The notes beneath the pieces were generated by a model. That model had not been told where the DNA came from. It ran no database searches and saw nothing but the letters and a program-made list of their open reading frames with translations. Below, piece by piece: positions 1-12,157 of a DNA stretch of 64,000 bases. Numbering within the stretch: position 1 is the stretch's first letter; each line of letters starts with the position of its first letter. Made by a program: the position numbers and the translations under genes. Source of the stretch: Sipunculus nudus. Taxonomy: Eukaryota > Annelida > Sipuncula > Golfingiida > Sipunculidae. The stretch is from positions 41,619,695-41,683,694 of the forward strand of contig CM049316.1 in assembly GCA_026874595.1 (NCBI GenBank), read 5' to 3'.

Positions 1-873
1 CATCATTTGAAAAAGATGTAGAAACTACATCTCAAATGAGAGCAAATCATTATGGCCCTTAAATATTATTGGGTAAACATTCTTGGTTGTTTAAAATTGA
101 GATTTTTTTGGTGAATACAACATTATCAAATCCCGTATTAATAATTAGGAAAAACTCTACCTGTCAGTATTGCTCTATATCAACTTTGTATATAAAATTG
201 CAGTTTGGCCAAGGATTGCTTATGCAAATTATCATATTATTTCATATAACATTATTATATTACACAACATGCACATAATATGATTATTATTTCATATAAC
301 AATATTGCTATATATTTCCTGGTAGATTTCATTATTTTCACTGCAATAAATCATGCAGCAAATCATTATTTTTTTATGCGCTCAGAGAACAATGTGTACA
401 CACATGTGAAAAAAAAAATACACATACTGCATATTTTACATGCTAACAATTTTCATGTGTATGTGTATAGTTAAACCAACATCATGGCCTTTTTCTCTGT
501 TTCCATCAATGAAATAATTATACTGGTGGGAGGCAGCCATCTGCAAATGAGTCAGTCAACGAATTTGTTGAAGAATTTATTTAATATTTACTCACCAGTC
601 TGCTCATATCAGGTAAGGCTAGTTTAGTTTTATTTTTGTCTACTTGATCAGTAATACTAAACATAGGTTTGCATTAAATTTTTTAAATACCTATGTGTCA
701 GATAAGTGTCACATCTAGGTTTTATTTGCTCTGAATATTTTTTTCCCTTCAAGAATCAGTAACCATAGCTGTGCCAACTAAGTTTGTCTGAAAAGATTGC
801 ATTTAAATGTTTCATTAAATAAGAAACAGTAAATGCGTTTAGATATTTCATTTGTAAATAATTTCTCTTTTTT

Positions 874-878
<5 letters not shown>
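1..878. other. AT-rich non-coding stretch
   Basis: Short reading frames here are low-complexity and lack splice context or coding-like composition. I see only AT-rich sequence and short A/T runs, with no gene, RNA or repeat that I can support. Confidence 0.6.

Positions 879-923
<45 letters not shown>
879..923. repeat. (TA)n microsatellite
   Basis: An uninterrupted TA dinucleotide run of about 45 bases directly abuts the left end of the fold-back element that follows. A shorter TA-rich stretch abuts the right end of that element, so TA repeats may have been its target or may be part of its ends. Confidence 0.97.
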
Positions 924-927
<4 letters not shown>

Positions 928-994
928 AGGGAAGAATGAGAATCTGGGAAGATCCAGAATCCTTCCAGGGAAAATGAGAATTCTGATTTTTCCC

Positions 995-1232
995 GGGAAA
1001 AATAAGAATTCTGGTTTTTCCCGGGAAAAATCAGAATTCTCATTCTTCTAAGGAAAAATGAGAATCTAATCATAGTATGAAATGATTCTCATTTTTCCCG
1101 GGAAGAATGGGAATTCCCATTATTCCCGGGAAAAATGAGAATCATTTCATGCTATGATTAGATTCTCATTTTTCCTTAGAAGAATGAGAATTCTGATTTT
1201 TCCCGGGAAAAACCAGAATTCTTATTTTTCCC
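995..1232. repeat. 238-bp near-perfect palindrome
   Basis: The centre lies between 1113 and 1114 within ATGGGAATTCCCAT. Each arm is 119 bases, and by eye the arms differ at only two positions: C versus A in the ATTCTTCCC/ATTATTCCC pair near the centre, and ATAC versus ATGC in the middle of the arm. There is no spacer, so the DNA can form a perfect cruciform. The arms are built from GGGAAAAATNAGAATTCT-type sub-palindromes. Confidence 0.93.
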
Positions 1233-2328
1233 AGCCAGCTCCAATATGTTAAGATATCCTTTTAATAGTTAAGGTGGGTTAAGTTTGCATATTTTACTAC
1301 AGTATTATAACCAAACTTTAATTTTATTAACTGACCATTGCTAAAAGAACAGTAACATTTTTTGTCATGAAAAAAAAGTAGAAAACACATTCCTGCTAAA
1401 ATCAGTTTTATTCACACATGATAGTACTAAACCCATCACATACATGTAAGTTGAAAACAAGCACACCTGAAATTTACATATTAGTTCTTAGCACACATAA
1501 TTCAATTATAAAGATTTCTAGATGTGAATATTTTTAATCTACAATTCAGTGAAGATAAACATGTATGTTTGATTGACTAACACATCTGACAAGTTGTCAG
1601 TGAGCTTCTGACACCTATACATGTTAAGTTCAATCATGAAAAACATATACCTGTTATTTTATATGCTAAACAATAAAGTGTAACTGGGGTAAAATACTTA
1701 TTGTACATTTTAATCTCTAACACTGATGAAAAGGTTGCTTGAAAAAGTTTAACATGGCACAGTTATAAATGAATTAATGAACCAGATATTTTCATGTTAG
1801 TTCCAGGCATGTTCAAAAGGAGGATTAAAGAATTCAGATGCGACTGAGATGTGACAACAATTGCCTAAAACTATATGAAAATAATGAATAGAGAATGATA
1901 TAGATTAACCTACATCTCTTGCAAGTTGTAAATTGTCATAATGTATGTTTGAGATGTTTAGTCAACACTCTAAAATTACCAACACAAATAATTGTGTAGC
2001 ATTAAGGTTTAGAGAGCTTGTTTTTTGTTTTTTTTGCCCAGCAAAATATCAAAATATGTAACACCAGGAAATCATTTAATATGAACTGTCCATTTTACTG
2101 GTAATCAAACAAACCAGTGTGTGCATTCTTTTTAAATGCAATAAAGTTCAGGTAATTGTCTGTCATTAGATATCCATCAGATATTTGAGAAACACATTGT
2201 GCCAAAGTGGTACGATACGGTGACACAATCATCCAAAACTTATTTCTTTTTTTTACACTTGAACAGTTCAGAATTAATGTGAAAGAAAGATGATCAAAGT
2301 GTCTCTCTGAAGGCAACAGGACAACTAC

Positions 2329-2476
2329 CCCCCGGACAATTACCCCCCGACAATTACCCCCAGGGACAATTACCCACTCGGACAACTTCCTCCCAGACAA
2401 CTACCCCCCAGACAATACCCCCCCCCCCCGGTACAATTACCCCCCGGACAACTACCCCCTGGACAATTACCCCCTA
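2329..2476. repeat. C-rich minisatellite, unit about 15-16 bp (ACAATTACCCCCCGG)
   Basis: About ten tandem units of GGACAATTACCCCCC or GGACAACTACCCCCC, with a run of 11-12 C in the middle (about 2420). The G-rich strand has repeated runs of four to six G spaced by about ten bases. It sits just inside the right end of the fold-back element. Confidence 0.92.
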
Positions 2477-2829
2477 ATTTCAAAACTGAATTCCAGTCTC
2501 TCCCGGGAAAAATGAGAATTCTCAATTTTCCCAGGAGAGACTGGAATTCTTATTTGTCCCCGGTAGAATGAGAATTCTCATTCTTCCCGGGAAGAATGGG
2601 AATCCCTTCATACCATCTCTGAATTCTCATTTTTCCCGGGAAAAATCAGAATTCTAATTTTTCCTGGGAGGATTCTGGATCTTCCCAAATTCTCATTCTT
2701 CCCTCGACATATATTTATATATAGGGTAATATATGGAGACAATGATTTTGGCAATTTAATTGAAATAAAGAGTAAAGGTTTATTTTGAATCCATTTTCCT
2801 AAGCTGGCAAGCAGAAGGTGATTTTCTTT

Positions 2830-5800
2830 ACCCTCCACAATTTTTTAAAACTTGTACTTGCCATGGGCAAGTGGTTAATTGTTTAGGTCAAGCCCTGCAT
2901 GTAAAAGCTCTGACTGTAACCAAGCTACATGTAGTAACTGGACTATCTCTGACATATTTGAAATAACAAAATGTATATTGAATTCTGACTGATTCAGATC
3001 GTATATTCCATTCTCCATATAAGGAGAATAAGACAAAATAAGGTTATGTTTTCTTCTTGAATTAACTGACTGATACTACTAATATTACTTGCAGTATGCA
3101 GTTTTGTAAAACCCAAGGCTGAATTTTAAAATTTACACCCCACATTGGATCTTACACTTTTCTTATTAAGACACCAGAAAGTTTCACGAATTTCTTTTTA
3201 ATCACATATATTGGATAATCTGTCATAAAATGTGTTTTTTGATGCAAGAGATGCCACCATAAAATAATTGTTGTCGAGAATATGAAGTCTGATTATATTT
3301 TATGTGGCAGTTCTTTCCTGCCAAAGACGCTATGATAAAGCAGCTTGAATTTCACTGTTCCTGATATTAATAAGCAGCCTGGTAAAATTTGACCTCATGG
3401 TATCTTCCTGTGTAAGTAATAGAGTACTGGATTTACAAGCATTTAAAAGGACTTCGGCAATGGTTCTACAGCCAATAAGAGTGGTGTATGGCATACAACA
3501 AAGCAGAGCAAATGCATCATTCAAATAAAATGGCAAAAAAAGGAAACAGAATTAAGCTAATGTTGCAAGCACGGAACTCTAGATATAAAATTATGTTAAG
3601 ATTACCACAGCATGGCTGCTGTGACAGTACAGTACATCTATAGGGGGATACCTTACATCATATTTGCTCAAATGTCTCTCTCTGTAGTATTGTGCTCATA
3701 TTTGCTACATATAAAAATTAATTCTGTCTATTGCTACAACAATGGCAAAAAAAAAGAACTTGGGCTGGTATTATTTATTTAAACATAGAAATAAACTTTA
3801 ATGTAAATTTTATGTAAGCACTCCCTGTTCAGCACATTAATTTGTGGTATGTATATAACCTCCAGTTACATATTGTTATAAATGTACTAATTAAGTCAGA
3901 ATTAAAAAAAAAAATTATATCACTTGTTATTCAAAAACATGTATCAGATGTGATTCAATATGGAATATGTATCAGACAATTTAAAAAATAGGAAAATGTT
4001 TGTGTGTATGTTTGAAAAATATATATGTATTTGTGGGCATATATGTATGTATATATTAATTTCCAAATTTCAAAGGTTATTATATGCATGCATGGCACAG
4101 TTATGAAGGCCAGGTTACTTGCAAAAATCACCAACATTTTTTTAACAATTTATTCAGGCACTGCAAGGTGTAAGAAATATGCTCTTCACTTAAGAGATCA
4201 GAATATTTATGGAAATAACAGGTGTACACATTTGCAGTTAATTGTAAAAACATATAATAAATGACAAAATTATCATCAGCTGATCAGGGAAACAAAATTG
4301 CAAGAGAGACAGGTAAAATCAAACTTTATAAGGGAGTGCTAGATAAAAAATGATAAGATGTCAGCAAAACATTATTTGTCATCAGGAGTCATATGCATTT
4401 AATTTTTACCACATTTTGTGTCAAGCAAATGACATTTATTTTACACAAATATAACATGTTGTAATGTTGTGAGCATAGAAAATTGTTTTATTTGACACCG
4501 TAGCTTGTCCTTCTCCTGTGTAGGTCCCTTTTCTAGTTGCAACAATAAACATATATATAGGAAAGTTATTAAGGTTGAGGAAACAATTAATACCTGGAGT
4601 TTCTTCTTAAAGCAAGGTCTGTGGCACAAATATAAATCAGTTAAAGGGAAACAATTGGTGTCACCACTAAACATGACACCAAATCACCTTTTTCTTTTCC
4701 TAGGTAGTGTTTACAACAAATGGAACAAGATGAAACTGTGTGTAACTCAATTGAACACAACTTTCTGCAATATTCATAGTATTTATTCTAAATTAAAGCT
4801 AATGTCTGCAAAATACATGTGATGTAAATGCAAAGTGGTTCTTTTGTGTTGTGAAGCTGCAGAATAATGCAATTTCTGAGCGTGAAGATGAAAGACATCA
4901 ATTATCCTTGTGAGCGTTTTATCTTTAAATTACTTTGCACATCATACATTCCATTTAACTATATGAAATTATATACTCTCCCAAAATGCTGAATATAATG
5001 TTGTTTGAATGGAATCAGCTAAAATGCTTGATCAAAGGGCGTCAAAATGAACTTAGCTATTATCAAATTGCCTTTTTGATGATCTTATTTTTTTATTTTT
5101 CATGAGCTGTTCACTCTAAAAGAGACTGAATTAAACCAAAATTGTTTCTCAATCAGCAAAATTTGTGTTCAGGCTTTCACCCATATATCGTAATGACAGG
5201 CATTAATCTTATAATTGAATGGAGCCATTTAAGATTTCAGGCTAGTTTATCCTCTCTTTGCTATATATACGAAACTAAGAATGTAATTATGTACCATATT
5301 TGCTGCTCCCGATACAATGCCAACACCTTAACTCAGGTGTTCTTTCATCTTGTCAGTTTTCTCGGGATTAAATTAATTCTACCTGTTTCAAAGTATTGAA
5401 ACCAAAGAGTACAAAGATAATATGACAGCACTGAACACAGAACTTGAAAGCATCAACCAATTCATGAATAGAATATAGATACTTATATTCTTTTAGTCAT
5501 TTACTCAAATGCTTTTTTTACTTTGATATGATCAAAAATGTATTTGTATGTATACATTTATATTAAAATCATGCATGGAGGATAAATTGTTAAAATAAGG
5601 GACATAAAGATGACAACAGCTATGGTTGCTAATCATTAAATTTGAAAGACACTCTCATTGAAGGACTATATACTGAAGCTCTTTGTTGTATCAATTTATT
5701 TCTCCATGGATTCTTTTTGAACTGGCAGCTTTAACAGTTTATGTGTAAGATTTTAATAAACTTTAAAGGAGTATTCTTTGCATATATTGGATACTGCAGC

Positions 5801-6165
5801 ATTTCATGAAATCTTTTATATTTTAGAGGGTAAAATAAAGTCATATCGAATAAATACTTGGACAGGAATATTGGCAGTTTCAGGGATTTAAGCATGCACA
5901 GCTAATATGTATGCAGAAAAATAATATTTTTTATAATAATATATATGTACTTTAACAAAGCCTACAGGCCTTATGCAAACCTTTGCAATGGGATATACAT
6001 CAGGTAAAACTAATCCATGATAACATGCTTGACCATTATTGGAAAAGAACATTATTACTTTTGAAGTACATGTGTGACAAGTACATGTACAAAGCAAGTA
6101 CTGATCATTTTGAACCCAGTCAAACACCATTTACACAAAATTCACTCCTGAAATACTAGCTGGCA
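2830..6165. other. AT-rich non-coding stretch
   Basis: About 3.3 kb with no coding exon, RNA gene or transposon end that I can support. Reading frames of 60-105 codons around 3955-4822 and 5142-5399 have the lysine, isoleucine and phenylalanine-rich composition expected by chance in AT-rich DNA. Short TG/TA-rich runs occur near 4000-4060 and 5520-5570. Confidence 0.55.
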
Positions 6166-6169
6166 TGAA

Positions 6170-6600
6170 TGTACACAACACAAAAATGATTGTAGGTGGC
6201 ACCACCAGTTTTGCCATTGATGATGTATGGACATTCACTATTCCAGGCACATACTTAAAACCAGTCATGAGCTATGAAACCCTAAAACACTTGTAGGTGG
6301 CACCACAAGTCTTGTACACAACGTATCTGAGATGTACAGATATGCACAATTTCAGGCTGAAATATCAAATCCCTTCTGAGAAATTAGTAGGTACATACAC
6401 TGTGCAAAACTCACTGTAGGTAGTTACTACAGCCTTGTGTATAAGAAAGCCATCAAAGATGCATGAACATGCCATAATTTTAGGCTGATACATCAAACTT
6501 CTCTTGAGTTGGGTCCACTCAGCTGACCAACCTGACAGCTGAGGAGGGCAGTTGACCCCAAGTAAATCGTGGCCAAATGCCATGTGTAGCTACTTCAGTG
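6170..6600. repeat. Degenerate ~130-bp repeat units with GGTGGCACCAC core
   Basis: Two to three decayed units carry AGGTGGCACCACNAGTCTTG followed by a CATGAACATGC and TTTCAGGCTGA(A/T)A-ATCAAAC-NCTNCTGAGA pattern (6190, 6297, about 6440). The same words occur in better-kept order at 12640-13430, so this is a diverged copy of that family's core. I could not define its ends. Confidence 0.55.
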
Positions 6601-6689
6601 AGTGAACTCTTGACCTGTACCTGGCTACACTGAGTGAACTCTTGACCTGTTGCCTAATATGATAAAGTTTGCAGTCTGCAATGTTACAG

Positions 6690-8060
6690 AATTTGAAATA
6701 ACAGTTTTGCAGAAGAAGACTTTTGCAGCCTTAGCCACAAGACAAACCAAAACTTTCTATGAATCTACCAAAAAATCAATGAACTAAATCTATTCTTATA
6801 CAATTGAGAGAACCCTACTCTAGGTAGTTCTTGTGAAATATTAAACCATTCTGCTTGACAGTTTCGTTTTAAAATATTTTAAATCTAGAAGCTGAAAGAG
6901 GATAAAAATACAAGGTTTTTGCCCGTAAAAAAAACATGAAGGATGAAAAACCTCAAATTCAAATACGAGTCATGGACCAACATTTGCACAAAACTTAGTG
7001 ATGCTCACATAAGGTTGAATATCATATTTTAGTTTATTATTATTTTTAATTATTGATCCAGTGTTTTAGTTATTGTTACCTATTCATCTATAAATTCATG
7101 CTGTGTCATTTTGATATTATACTTATCACTTTTTATGTAAAGCACTTTAGAGCATGCTCTCTGTGAGAACTTTGCGCTTTAGAAATGCATGTAGAATTAT
7201 AATAATAATGCTAGCTCTCGTCTTTTCTGAAATTGTTATGTTAGTATGCTTTCTTGTCCAAATGACTAAGTTCAAATTCCTGTAACTCTGCCAAAATTCA
7301 TTGAACCCAAACTATCGGAACAAACTTGAAAGAGCTCATTTCTGGGATAATTTTTGTGAAATACTGAATGATTTGGCTGAATTTTTTCAGAGAAGAAGAT
7401 TCTCAAAGATTTTCTAGTTTTCCCCCAGTAAAATGTAAGTCAATACAGGTGGTGCCACAGAAAGCTCAGTAGAACAACTTTTGGTTATGTGACTGGTTTT
7501 TGCATAACATTTGGGGATGCTAGCTCCTGCTGTTTCTCAGAAATTATGGGTTAATGTACTGATGACAAATGACCCCCTTTCAGAAAAGGTCAATGCAGGT
7601 GGGCCACCAATACCACAATTAAAAATATGAATAATGTGAACAACATTTGCATAAAATCTGGTGATGATAGTTCCAGCTGTTTCTGAAATTGCAATTTTAG
7701 TATGCTTTTTTGGCCAAATGACTAAGTTCACTTCCTGTAACTCAGCCAAAAATCACCAAACTGGAAGCATGTGAACAATCTTGAGAGAGATTGAAAAAAA
7801 CTGAACAATTTGGCTGGACAGTTTCGGAGAAGAAGATTTTTAAAGTATTTTAGCTTTTTCTCCCTAATATCTAAGTAACTGAAGATAACAAAAAATAAGC
7901 CCCAGCCGATAAAGTTTGACATGTGACTGCTTCTTCCATAAAATTTGATGCTGCTAGCTATGACCATTTTTGAGATAGCGTGGGTTAACATACAGACCAT
8001 GGTGGAAGCACGCTGGTGGACGGACACCACTGCGCCATCGCATAAGCTTACAGGTTCACT
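6690..8060 (-). mobile_element. Decayed hairpin-leader type element on the minus strand, ~456-bp tandem units
   Basis: A CCAAATGACTAAGTTCA word followed by CCTGTAACTC(T/A)GCC recurs at about 7258 and 7714, and a third diverged unit starts near 6690. The units end with GTGAAATA(C/T)T, TTTGGCT and AGAAGAAGA words. Read on the minus strand the element begins at about 8060 with TTTTTAGTGAACCTG, and GTCCGTCC follows at 8025-8018, which is the layout of the 8938 element. Its 3' end is not recognisable, and an unrelated LINE/SINE-type tail (about 7130-7205) interrupts it. Non-coding. Confidence 0.45.
7125..7208 (+). mobile_element. LINE/SINE 3' tail remnant
   Basis: The sequence TAAAGCACTTTAGAGCATGC, then CTTTGCGCTTTAGAAATGCATG and an ATAATAATAATG tail, resembles the common 3' end of animal LINEs and their SINE partners, which end in a GCGCTATATAAAT-type word and an (ATT)n tail. 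No body of a LINE can be traced upstream, so it is a 5'-truncated relic. Family assignment is by resemblance only. Confidence 0.45.
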
Positions 8061-8064
8061 AAAA

Positions 8065-8937
8065 ATGGATGTATGTTATGTGGCGTTTCAGTAGCAACCA
8101 TTTCCAGAAGAAGAAAAAGAGTTTTTATCCATTTTAATGTACATTTTCAAAGGTATTTTGAAAGTTATGTATATGATAGCAGCTCCAACCTTATCACATG
8201 TTGTTTGTTAACTTTGGAACAGCAACAAGGTCACTTTCATTACATGTTTAATTGGAAAACAGCTGCACATTCCTTTTGTGTTAATAACTATTTGTAATGC
8301 TGCCTTTATTCAATTTTGTCACATGAGTACAGTCTTAATGTACAACACAGTTACAGTCCAGTACAGTTCATGATACTGTTTGTTAACTCTAAAACAGTAA
8401 CGATGCCACTTTCATTACAGGTTAACTGAAATTGTGCTCAATGAAATCTTTGCTTGTTAAATCGTTGAAATACTGTGTCTGTGTTAAAAATTTGCAATAA
8501 TAAGTAGACTTAATATACATCAGCAAATGTTGAATATTTACTTATTTAATGATAAATTCCAAATATTTTCAAAGAATAGAAATATCATTAAATGGTAAAA
8601 ATGATTTGTGTCCTCATGTTGAGTAGATTTTTTACAACATTCCTTTTGTTGACTTTGGGTCTTAGGTCATTATATTATTTTCACAGACACAAAAAGGTTT
8701 CAGATATTTCTATATCATTAATGGTTTTGGTATAATTCAAGCTTCCATGCAGTGGAAAAAGCCAGTGTAAATTGTGGGTAGAACCTATAGTACTGATTTT
8801 AAACAGCAAATTCTTTTTTCTAGAAAACTCAATTACTTGACATGACTCAGACACAAGTACCTGTTCCAGTGGTGATACTTTATAAGTATCATTAAAAAAA
8901 ATTATTTAATCACAAAATTGGAATTTAATCATTTTTT
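8065..8937. other. AT-rich non-coding stretch
   Basis: No splice-bounded exon, RNA or repeat that I can support. It separates the minus-strand repeat ending at 8060 from the element starting at 8938. Confidence 0.5.
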
Positions 8938-8959
8938 AGCTCAGCCGACTGAAGGTCAT

Positions 8960-10985
8960 CTGAGCTATAGCGATCACTCTTTGTCCGCCGTCCGTCTGTC
9001 CCTCCGTTAACCAGGAACAATTCGTAACCGCTGGACCTAGAACCTTGTAACTTGGGATTCTGAGAGGTCCATAAAAAATCTCCTTGGAAACCAGAAATTA
9101 GGTCTCTGGTACCCATATCCTTCGAGCTATGGGGCCCCAAAGTACCCCCCAGAAAAGTCCAAAATTTCATACAAAAACTTAAATATCTCATTAACTACTT
9201 GACTGATGGTCATGATTTTTGGCATACATATTGATCATGAGATGTTACATCACTTCCTGCAGACTGGTGGCGCCACCTGTATTTTTCGATTTTTTACGAA
9301 TTTTTTTCTCTATTTTTGAGACCTTTAAAAATGTGAACATCTGTTAACAAGGCACAAATCATAAAGACTGGACTTAGAATCTTAATTCTTGACACACTGA
9401 GAGGTCCATGAAAAATCTCCTTGGAAACCAGAAATTAGGTCTCTGTTACCCATATCCTTTGAGCTATCGGGCCCCAAAATACCCCCCAGAATAGTAAAAA
9501 TTTCATACAAAAACTTCAATATCTCAATAACTACATCACTGATGGTCTTCATTTTTGGCATACATATTGAACATGAGATGTTCGATCAGTTCCTGCAGAC
9601 TGGTGGCGCCACCTGTACTGTTTGATTTTTTACGATTTTTTCCTCTATTTTTGAGACCTTTGAGGATGCTGTCATCTGTTAGCGAGGCACTAATCGTAAC
9701 GACTGGACCTAGAATCTTCATTTTTGACACACTGAGAGACCTATGAAAAGTCTCCATGGAAACCAGAAATTAGGTCTCTGTTACCCATATCCTTCGAAGT
9801 ATGGGGCCCAAAATTACCCCCCAGAATAGTCAAAAATTTCATACAAAAACTTCAATATCTCATTAACTACATCACTGATGGTCATGATTTTCGACATACA
9901 TATTGATCATGAGATGTTTCATCAGGTTGTGCAGACTGGTGGCGCCACCTGTATTTTTCAATGTTCACGAATTGTTTTCTCCATTTTTGAGACCTTTAAG
10001 GATGTAGTTATCTGTCAACAGGGTACAAATCGTAACGACTGGACCTGGAATCTTCGTTCTTGACACACAGGGAGACCCATGATAAGTCTCCATGGAAACC
10101 TGAAATTTGGTCTCTGTTACCCATATCCTTTGAGCTATGGCACTCCAAAGTACAGCTCAGAATAATGGAAAATTTGATACAAAAGCTAAAGTATCTGAAC
10201 AACTAATGCAGAGATAACCATAATTGTTTGCATGGATATTGATCATGGAGTGTTTCAGAAGTTTCTGCAGACTGGTGGCACCACCTGTATTTGTTCCGTT
10301 TTTTTTACAAAATTTTTCTGTATTTTTGAGACCTTTAAAGATATGAACATCTGTTAACAGGGCACAAATCATAAAAACTGGACCAAGAATCTTCATTCTT
10401 GACACACAGGGAGACCCATGAAAAGTCTCCATGGAAACTTGAAATTAGGTCTCTGTTACCCATATTCTTTATGCTGTATGGGTCCAAAATACCCCCCCCC
10501 CCCACCCATGAATAATGGAAAATTTGATACAAAAACTGCAGTATTTCAATAACTACAACACTGATGGTCATGATTTTCGGCATACATATTGATCATGAGC
10601 TGTTCCATCAGTTTCTGCAGACTGGGTGTGCCACCTCTATTTTTTTTTCAAATTTTTACGAATTTTTTTCTTTTTTTTGAGACCTTTAAAGATGTGGTTA
10701 TCTGTCAACAGGGTACAAATCGCAACAACTGGACCTAGAATCTTCATTCTTGTCATGCAAGGAGGCCCATGAAAGGTGCCTGTGGAAACTTGAAATTAGG
10801 TCTCTGTTACCCATATCCTTCAAGCTATAGGACTCCAAAGTATCCCTCAGAATAATGGACAATTTGATACAAAAACTGAAGTATCTGAACAACTAATGCA
10901 GAGATCACCATGATTTTTTGCATGGATATTGACCATTAAGTGTTTTTATTAGTTTCTGCAGACTGGTGGAGCCACCTGTATTTTT
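8960..10985 (+). repeat. 336-bp tandem monomers (core of element A)
   Basis: The word CTGGTGGCGCCACCTGT or a variant occurs at 9264, 9600, 9936, 10272, 10622 and 10963. Spacings are 336, 336, 336, 350 and 341. The 350 spacing includes a run of 13 C near 10494. Each monomer also has CTCTATTTTTGAGACCTTT, AAATTAGGTCTCTGTTACCC and a TTGATCATGAG word. Monomers differ at roughly a tenth to a quarter of positions by eye, so the array is not recently homogenised. Confidence 0.95.
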
Positions 10986-12157
10986 GTATCCGCCAAAAAC
11001 GAAGTTTTGCGGATACTATGTTTTTGACCGAGTTCCTCCGCCGTGGCGGCGTTCGTTTCCAGAGAGCTCCTCGGAGACTAATGGACCGATTTTTCCCAAA
11101 CTTACACCTATTATCGGGTCACATGTGAACTGGTGCCTAACCAATTTGCATTGACCTCTGACCTTTCCTCTCTATCCAGTGTCCATTTGTGGGTCTGTTT
11201 CCACTCATAAACCCTCATATCTCGGGAACCGTTTGACCGATCAGGGAATAAAATTGATACAAATGTAGCCCTTGGATTGCTTTATAACATACACAAAAAA
11301 TGGTGGCGCCACCTGTAACCATGTTTGCACAGTGTCCATCTGTTCATCTGCCTTGGGTTAAAATCACTCATATCTCTGCAGTGAATTGACTAATTCACCT
11401 GAAATTTGTCATGTGTAAACATCCAGGATAGCTTTCTTGATTTTATGACAGGTGGCGCCACCTACGTTCACGTTCACGCTGATGACATCCAAGCTTATAT
11501 CTCAGGAACCGTTTGACCGATCAGGAAATAAAATTTATACAAATGTAGCCCTTTGATAGCTCTGTAACATACACAAAAAATGGTGGCGCCACCTGTAAAA
11601 ATGTTTGCACAGCGTCTGTCTGTTAGTCTGCCGTGGCCTAAAATTACTCATTTCCCTGTAGTGGTTCGACATAACTGCCTAAAATTTTGCAGGTTTATAC
11701 ATCGTGGACAGCTTTCTAGATTTTATGACAGGTGGCGCCACCTACATTCTAGTTAACGCTGGACACATCCAAGCTTATATCTCAGGAACCATTTGACCGA
11801 TTGGGCCAAAATTGTGCATGTGTTTAGATCTCACATAGGTCTTTATCATACACAAAACTGGAGGGGTAACCTGCAAAGATTTTTGCACAGTGTTTGTCTG
11901 TTTGTCTGCCATGGGCAAAAATCGCTCATATACATGTAGTGGTTTGACTTTTCTGCCTAAAATTTTGCAGGTGTATACAACTTGGACAGATTTCTGGATT
12001 TGTGGTAGGTGGCACAACCTACATACACATTTAGGCTGCAGACATCCATGCTAATATGCAACATACCTCACTCTATTTCCCCTTGCCACTCAATCCATGC
12101 CTCACTATCCGATTTTGGCAGATACATGTAGTCACTTGTCGGTTACCCGTATTCTAG
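10986..12157 (+). mobile_element. Hairpin-ended tandem-core element, family B, nested in element A
   Basis: The 5' end GTATCCGCCAAAA (10986-10998) pairs with TTTTGCGGATAC (11005-11016) as a hairpin with a six-base loop. The start returns inverted as TTTTGGCAGATAC (12113-12125). The 3' end is taken as CCCGTATTCTAG (to 12157), followed by TTTT. The 336-bp monomer of element A breaks off at its CTGTATTTTT just before and resumes after (CTCTATTTTTGAGA at about 12178), which shows that this is an insertion. The core has 280-bp monomers. No coding capacity is visible. Confidence 0.75.
11200..12040 (+). repeat. 280-bp tandem monomers (core of element B)
   Basis: The TGGTGGCGCCACCTGTA word at 11301 recurs at 11581, and ACAGGTGGCGCCACCTAC at about 11448 recurs at 11728 and, decayed, at about 12005. 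Each monomer therefore has two copies of the 12-base palindrome about 150 bases apart. Shared words include TATCTCAGGAACC, ACATACACAAAA and GCACAGNGTCTGTCTGTT. About three copies. Confidence 0.9.

Larger units (their letters stand above)
925..2704. mobile_element. Fold-back type element with inverted GAATTC/CCCGGG-rich ends
   Basis: The left segment (925-1240) and right segment (about 2490-2704) are inverted copies. Left begins GAGGGAAGAATGAGAAT and goes on to GGGAAGATCCAGAATCC. The reverse complement of the right end gives the same two blocks with few changes. Both ends are made of a short self-complementary unit, GGGAAAAATGAGAATTCT and its mirror, iterated and diverged. TA-rich DNA flanks both outer edges. 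Between the ends lie about 1.25 kb of ordinary AT-rich sequence and a C-rich minisatellite. No transposase is visible. It could be one composite fold-back element or two members of one family inserted in opposite orientations. Confidence 0.6.

Noticed and set aside
8925-10892. Series of 61-91-codon frames with similar peptides across the 336-bp monomers
   Set aside because: They follow monomer periodicity, alternate between strands and are broken by stops and shifts in each copy. They are a property of the repeat and not of a gene family.
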